Origin: Isoetes taiwanensis
Lineage: Eukaryota > Streptophyta > Lycopodiopsida > Isoetales > Isoetaceae
DNA: 64,000 nt
Assembly: GCA_021234155.1 (NCBI GenBank)
Contig: JAJEKV010000002.1
Span: 17,238,041-17,302,040, forward strand
Direction of reading: 5' to 3'
Numbering within the stretch: position 1 is the stretch's first letter; each line of letters starts with the position of its first letter. Below are positions 59,183-64,000 of the stretch, piece after piece. Made by a program: the position numbers and the translations under genes. Below the pieces are notes generated by a model. It did not search any database. It saw only the letters and a list, made by a program, of their open reading frames with translations, and was not told the DNA's origin.

Positions 59183-59936
59183 TGGTGGGGAGGGAGTGTT
59201 AGTCCTGTGCCCAAAGGATTGGGCTATTTTTAAGGCACACAAAGGAGACTAAAGGCAAGGGTCCCACATCCACATCAGGAGCCAAGACCATGCCGCTAAA
59301 GAAGAAGAGATCAAGGGAGCTCACAGCGTGAGGATGCCATCTTGGCATGAGTCTTATTCAACACAGATCACGGCAATCATAATAAACCTTCACAGATTAT
59401 GGCAGAATCCCGCGCGCTGTCGGCTGAGATTTTGGAGATTAGGTAATTGATACTAGAGACTGTAGCTTTATTTATTTATTTGTTTGTTTGTTTGTATTTA
59501 AGGGTAAGAGTATGATTTATATTAATTAAAGAGTATACAGTAGATCCCCCCAATGGGACAGATAAGAGATAAGATCAAAATAGAAGGAGACCTAAACTTA
59601 ACATATGGAGGTGTACTACTGAACCAACCATATCCTCTTTCCCACCATTATAATTACTATATGGAGAGACTCCTTCTTCACTATAGACGTGACTACTATA
59701 GAGTAGGTTGTTCACTTTTATTTTTGTTTTTTTGGGCACAAGGCCATTGTATTATATATATCAGAAGCTTAGACTTAGAAGTTTAGATAAGGCTAGTATT
59801 TTCTAGTTGTGAGACTTCATGTATCTGTGTTTATCATTTCAAAGGATTCTTATCTTGACGTGCAGTTTCTCTTGCCTTGTTGCTTCTTGATTCTCATTGT
59901 TTGTTCTTAATTCTCTTTCTTGCAAAATCACGCGTG
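59183..59936 (+). mobile_element. Polypurine tract and putative 3' LTR
   Basis: GGTGGGGAGGGAG (about 59184-59196) is followed at once by TGTTAGTCCTGTGCCCAAAG, the usual layout of polypurine tract and LTR start. Inside lie a ATTATATATAT TATA-like box (about 59750-59760) and pyrimidine-rich DNA. The end is uncertain (a TGACA at about 59932-59936 is one candidate). The matching 5' LTR was not found, so the element would be truncated or the 5' end diverged. Confidence 0.4.
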
Positions 59937-60561
59937 ACACTCTATACTCAGGATTTTTTTCCTTGATCCAAGGGTCCTCACGGAGGGCTGTCTTGCAGAC
60001 GATCCCGAACCCAGACCCAAACACAATGGACTGATAAGATGGAATCCCAACTTATGAGAATGGCTAGACAACCACGATGCCATATGCTTCAAGTCTAGAA
60101 ATGGGCTGGTGAAGTGGCACACCACCTTGCGTGCAACAAGCTGCTCCTGAATTTGCATGATTGGTGACCCAAAGCACTCAAAGGTTGAATGACACTCCTG
60201 CTAGAATGGTTGCCACATGGCGAGCTCTCATTTGATAGAAAACAAGAATGAGCAGCCACGTGTGTTTTTATCATCTTTGTGGGCGATCAAAGGCCATTCA
60301 ATTCAAATCATAAGCACCAACACTTATTTTTACTGGCAGCAGGCCAATCCCAGCTATTTATGAAATAGAAATGCGGGGAATGATACATTCCCATCCTATC
60401 CTATATTATAATGTTTTAGGGTGTGTCCGTTGTGCATCACGCCCTAATTTGGGCGGCTAGGATTCAGTCACGCCTAGATCTGATGGTAAGGATTTGACCT
60501 TCTTTCAATCGTGCCATTCAACTAATCTAGGGTTCCGTTCAAAACCAAAGGCACATGTTCG
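59937..60561. other. Intergenic, possible promoter of the following ORF
   Basis: No gene. A CCTATATTATAAT TATA-like stretch lies at about 60398. Confidence 0.3.
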
Positions 60562-61166
60562 ATGGATACCCAGGGAAAGACCGGCTCTATGTTTCGTTCT
60601 TCAATAATCACGGATGAAGAATATGAAGTTGCCGGAGTTGAGGATGAAGATGGATTAAGCAAGAAATTAAGTAAAACAACTGACAACAAGAACAAAAAAG
60701 CTTCTATTGATGTTCATCAACGTGCCATAATTAGGCACCTAGTGGTGTCCAAAAGCAATGGTGAATACCTTGGTCATTTGAAGAACATAATAACTAGGTG
60801 TGATCCCAAAGTCAAATCCATTATTCGACCATCAATCCATTGCCATTCACTGGGTGGAAGGGCAATAGCTTAATACAGAAGAGGGGTCACGGAAGTGCAT
60901 AATAAGTAGACCAAACATTGGTGAAATTTTGCATCCGTTATGTTTCGCATCTAGCTGAAAAGTGGAATGCAATTTCAAGACTTTCTTCATGGACACTCCA
61001 CACCCGAAACATTGCAGAAGATGCTCCAAGCAACCTCAACTTCCTATTCTTCTCAAACAAAAAAGAAGGTAGAGAACTCATTCATCAATGTCTTGGACCG
61101 TTTTTGGTAGAAAGGTTAGATGTCTATAACTCCAAACTTTCTTGCTCTCGTGGTCTAATCAAATAA
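60562..61166 (+). pseudogene. Unrecognised ORF pair (hypothetical gene or relic)
   Basis: A first frame at 60562-60873 (MDTQGKTGSMFRSSIITDEE, acidic and lysine-rich, then HQRAIIRHLVVSKSNGEYLG) is followed after a short gap by 60918-61166 (VSHLAEKWNAISRLSSWTLH, LVERLDVYNSKLSCSR). An intron between them is possible but no convincing pair of splice sites was fixed. No domain recognised. Confidence 0.3.
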
Positions 61167-61884
61167 TAGAAACAAGGCCTTAAGATCATGACGGACTTCG
61201 TTATGTCCCTCCAAGTGAATATATCCCAACTATTCCATTTCTGGCTGGTAGATTGATAATAGCAAAAGCTATTATGAAGATCACGAACTAGCACAGTGTA
61301 GCTGTTGCTCGAGAAATCAAAGTCGAACAGCAATTTCCACTTATGATTGCTGTTGTTTATGCTAGTAATCTTTAAAAGATTTCTTTGTAGACTATACTCC
61401 TTTCAAGATAATACTAACCATCTTTATCTATTAGAATCAAAAGAGAGCTGAAAAATACAGCACAGAGAATGCACATTGAGAAAATTATGGTCTAGAAAAT
61501 GCCACACTTCCAGTGGACCCTTTAACATAGGATTTGATTGAGATATCCCTCGGCCATAAATATCTACTATTTCCTCGCATATTTTTCCCAACATTCTTAA
61601 GTTAGAACGCCATTTTCATCCTGATCAGCAAACAAGAATCTTAATGGTATGATATTCTGGACTACTGGGCTGCATGGTAGTATATAGCTAGTTTCAAAAT
61701 GCTAACTGGTTTGATGTCAAATGCTTTCGGTTGTTCTAAAGCTCAGAAATCTACCTTACAGCTTTATAAACTTTCTTCAGGCATATTTCAATATTAATAT
61801 TTCTTGGACACAACCAGGAAAAGAAGCACAATGAAGGATATATCTTTAGGCAGACTACACAACAGATCATTCTTGAAATGGTTA
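61167..61884. other. Intergenic, nothing recognised
   Basis: AT-rich DNA that probably includes the 3' UTR of the PORR gene on the minus strand. Confidence 0.35.
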
Positions 61885-63399
61885 TTAACCAGTCTGAATT
61901 TTATTTTGGCGTCTGGTGCGAATGCGCTGCGAGGAATGTTTGTCCCTTCCTAAACTTTTTTCCTCCAATAAATCAGAGTCCTTATCTTCTTCAGAACTAT
62001 TGCCATCCTCCTCATTTCTTTCCTCATTCTGTTCATCTCCACTCTCTAGTTCAGGTAATTCATCATATTCACTGTCAGTGTCCTCAGAATCAGATTCTGA
62101 TCCACTGATGAGTTCATGGGCATCCTCAGGAGAATGAGGTTCCAAGCTGACAGTTGGGGAGCTGGGCATTTCAGGATATGGTACCCATGCTGGACGACCT
62201 TTTTTACGTGGGCTATGCCTGTAGCATATTTCAACAAAACGATCTCTGAAATCAACTAATGGGCTCCTCTCAACAAGTTCCAATCCCTTATAACCCTCTT
62301 TCAGAAACAAAGTATATTTATCTCCTTTGTATGACACGTAAAATATTCCTTGGAAACGTTCAAGCATTTCCCTGAACTTATTAGGCAACTTAAATTCTTC
62401 TCTAAAGTGTGTGAGAGAAAACACAAGGCATCTTTTCTCCAATGTTAAGCTCAAGTACTCGTGAATTAACGCGACAGTTCGCTTTTCAGCCTCCAGTGTT
62501 CCAGGCATTAGACCGCTCACACCTTCATAAGGTGAAGGGAAGGATTGACTTTGGAACCTGTCTAAGTGTTCTTTTCCCTTTAATCTGAGAACAAGCCCCC
62601 TGGGCAAAAATATTTTAAATGCGTTCGGATAACTATGGCCCATTAGTTCATCTAACTCTAATGCCTCACCTAGAATCCTTTGTTCCCTGGCAGTAATGGC
62701 TAGCGAGTCATCCCATTCCAGGAGTTCAACATACTCATAATTTGTCTTTCCTGTAATTCGAAAAGAGTCTGGATAGTGCTGTAAAAATTCCCTTAACTTC
62801 AGGGGAAATCCAAAGTCATTCCTTGCCTGCATTAGCTTATCTAACCTAATCCTTCTGTGTGTGGACATCATTAGCAACTTCTTCAAGGTCTTTACTAGTA
62901 CTGGTGCATAATAATGGATCCTGAAAATTTCCTCCTCGTCAATAAGATCATCAGCCTCCTCTGTGAACTCCATCCAATGCATATGATCTTTGTCTGTAGT
63001 GATCCTAAACAATGCTGGAAATAATTTAACATATGCAGAGAACTTACGCCGCTTGTTGATTTCTAGTTTCTTTCTTCGCCTTCCAAGATCGTCTATGCCC
63101 ATAATCCGTCCCTCTTGTAGCATAAGAAGCTCCTTCAGCTTAGAAGCTTTTCTAACACCCTTAACAGTTTCCATGACCAAGTCCAATTCACGGACTTTAA
63201 ACCTCTTCTGTGGTTTAGGAGATGCCATCCAACATTTCTGAATTTGCCATGGGTCGCCCATGCCCGGCAATCCTTCACGGTATTTACATGTTATAGATTT
63301 CTGCGAGACTAATAATTGACTATCCAAAGAAGAGTCTGCGGCTGTCAGTATTCGGGAGAATCTAAAACAATTTCGCCTGATCATGCTAAGCATAGTCAT
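61885..63399 (-). CDS. PORR-domain (plant organelle RNA recognition) protein, WTF-like
   Basis: PORR proteins are nuclear-encoded and bind organellar group II introns to promote splicing in chloroplasts or mitochondria. The intronless 504-residue frame starts MTMLSMIRRNCFRFSRIL, a basic, Ser/Arg-containing presequence that suits organelle import. The PORR domain spans roughly residues 65-395, with RELDLVMETVKGVRKASKLK, FPALFRITTDKDHMHWMEFT, PLKLREFLQHYPDSFRITGK and FKLPNKFREMLERFQGIFYV. The C-terminus is acidic (SGSESDSEDTDSEYDELPEL). Length and order are normal for the family and no break is present. Whether the target is plastid or mitochondrial cannot be told from the sequence. A second in-frame ATG lies 6 codons in or fewer; the first was chosen. 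Confidence 0.95.
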   Translation of the reverse strand: MTMLSMIRRNCFRFSRILTAADSSLDSQLLVSQKSITCKYREGLPGMGDPWQIQKCWMASPKPQKRFKVRELDLVMETVKGVRKASKLKELLMLQEGRIMGIDDLGRRRKKLEINKRRKFSAYVKLFPALFRITTDKDHMHWMEFTEEADDLIDEEEIFRIHYYAPVLVKTLKKLLMMSTHRRIRLDKLMQARNDFGFPLKLREFLQHYPDSFRITGKTNYEYVELLEWDDSLAITAREQRILGEALELDELMGHSYPNAFKIFLPRGLVLRLKGKEHLDRFQSQSFPSPYEGVSGLMPGTLEAEKRTVALIHEYLSLTLEKRCLVFSLTHFREEFKLPNKFREMLERFQGIFYVSYKGDKYTLFLKEGYKGLELVERSPLVDFRDRFVEICYRHSPRKKGRPAWVPYPEMPSSPTVSLEPHSPEDAHELISGSESDSEDTDSEYDELPELESGDEQNEERNEEDGNSSEEDKDSDLLEEKSLGRDKHSSQRIRTRRQNKIQTG

Positions 63400-64000
63400 T
63401 GAGTCATCCGAGTCCCGTATGAGATGACGTAAAACAAATGTAGCTCTGGGGTTCTAATGTACAAACAGACAGCATTGCCATCGCCGGAGGACCACACCCC
63501 ACAAAACCCTAAAGGGTTGGTTTCTTTTTCTTGTTTTCCATAAAAAAAAAACGCAATTCAATTTATAGGAAAATAAGCTTGCTTTTGAATTGAATCGATT
63601 TGTATCTCGAGGAGATCAATTGGCCTATGAGACTCAAACATCGTGCCGTATTTGGCAGCATCTAATTATACATTTGATGCACACACCACACTAATGGAGA
63701 CCAATTGATCTATGGGACCAAACAAAGAATATAGCAAGTGTATTACTGCTAGGATTAAAAAACTCTTGTCTCGAAGGGTTTTTGAGGGAAACACCTTGGC
63801 AGTAATAAGTATGCTGAGGGATTATACAATAATACATTATGATACCTTCTATTCTTAGTGGCGTGCTTGAGGACATAACTGAGTGCGTGCATCCATGATA
63901 TCTTGGAGAAAAGATCCTAATAAACCCACGGAGATTGTGTCAGGAGCGTATGAAGCGACTGGTTCAGCAAAACCAACTCAGTATAGCGAGCGCGAATGTG
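63400..64000. other. 5' flank of the PORR gene
   Basis: Promoter and 5' UTR region of the minus-strand PORR gene. An A run (63541-63550) and no recognised gene or repeat. Confidence 0.35.

Overview
The window looks like nuclear DNA of a land plant with a large, repeat-rich genome. The supporting evidence is two organelle-type housekeeping genes (plastid/mitochondrial-type threonyl-tRNA synthetase and a PORR-domain protein), a spliced RING-finger gene, GT-AG introns, plant-specific gene families (G-type lectin receptor kinase, LEA_4, MYB-CC, ABCG), and long AT-rich stretches of decayed transposons and (GA)n microsatellites. The mix of DUF7869 elements, a Replitron and PIF/Harbinger elements fits a seed-free vascular plant such as a fern, but the lineage is inferred and not proven.

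Layout. 1-1946 (+): last four exons of an organellar threonyl-tRNA synthetase. 2478-10108: two diverged copies of an unidentified element in opposite orientation around a spacer that carries a dense array of heat-shock elements. 10329-13087 (+): broken LEA_4 gene running in frame into a broken G-type lectin receptor kinase. 13690-22331: repeats, including a SINE copy, a hairpin repeat family, a 280-bp inverted-repeat element, a DNA-binding HTH relic and, on the minus strand, a MYB-CC pseudogene. 22332-28506 (-): an 11-exon gene for a 671-residue RING-finger protein, the most complete spliced gene in the window. 29590-34017: ABCG transporter scrap, stacked hairpins, a DUF7869 element relic (-) and a 322-bp MITE. 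36900-48036: transposon cluster, with a PIF/Harbinger element (Myb/SANT-like ORF on +, transposase on -), a degenerate full-length LINE (-), an internally deleted Harbinger copy, a LINE fragment, SINEs and four (GA)n tracts placed at element boundaries. 48190-50900: second DUF7869 relic (+) and a Ty3/Gypsy integrase scrap (-). 51645-52575: TACGTA-rich element. 52972-54332 (-): a Replitron-type HUH endonuclease relic, followed by a coding-like minisatellite. 55650-59940 (+): an unrecognised coiled-coil coding relic ending in a polypurine tract and LTR-like sequence. 61885-63399 (-): an intact intronless PORR gene.

Probably functional genes are the ThrRS, the RING protein and the PORR protein. 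The first and last both serve organellar gene expression (aminoacylation and intron splicing). Everything else that codes is broken by frameshifts or stops. The most unusual items are the Replitron relic, the heat-shock-element array inside the inverted-repeat spacer, the LEA/lectin-kinase read-through frame, and tails shared between the SINE family and the LINE. Frames, splice sites and repeats were read by eye. Splice sites are inferred from GT-AG rules and frame continuity, without transcript support.
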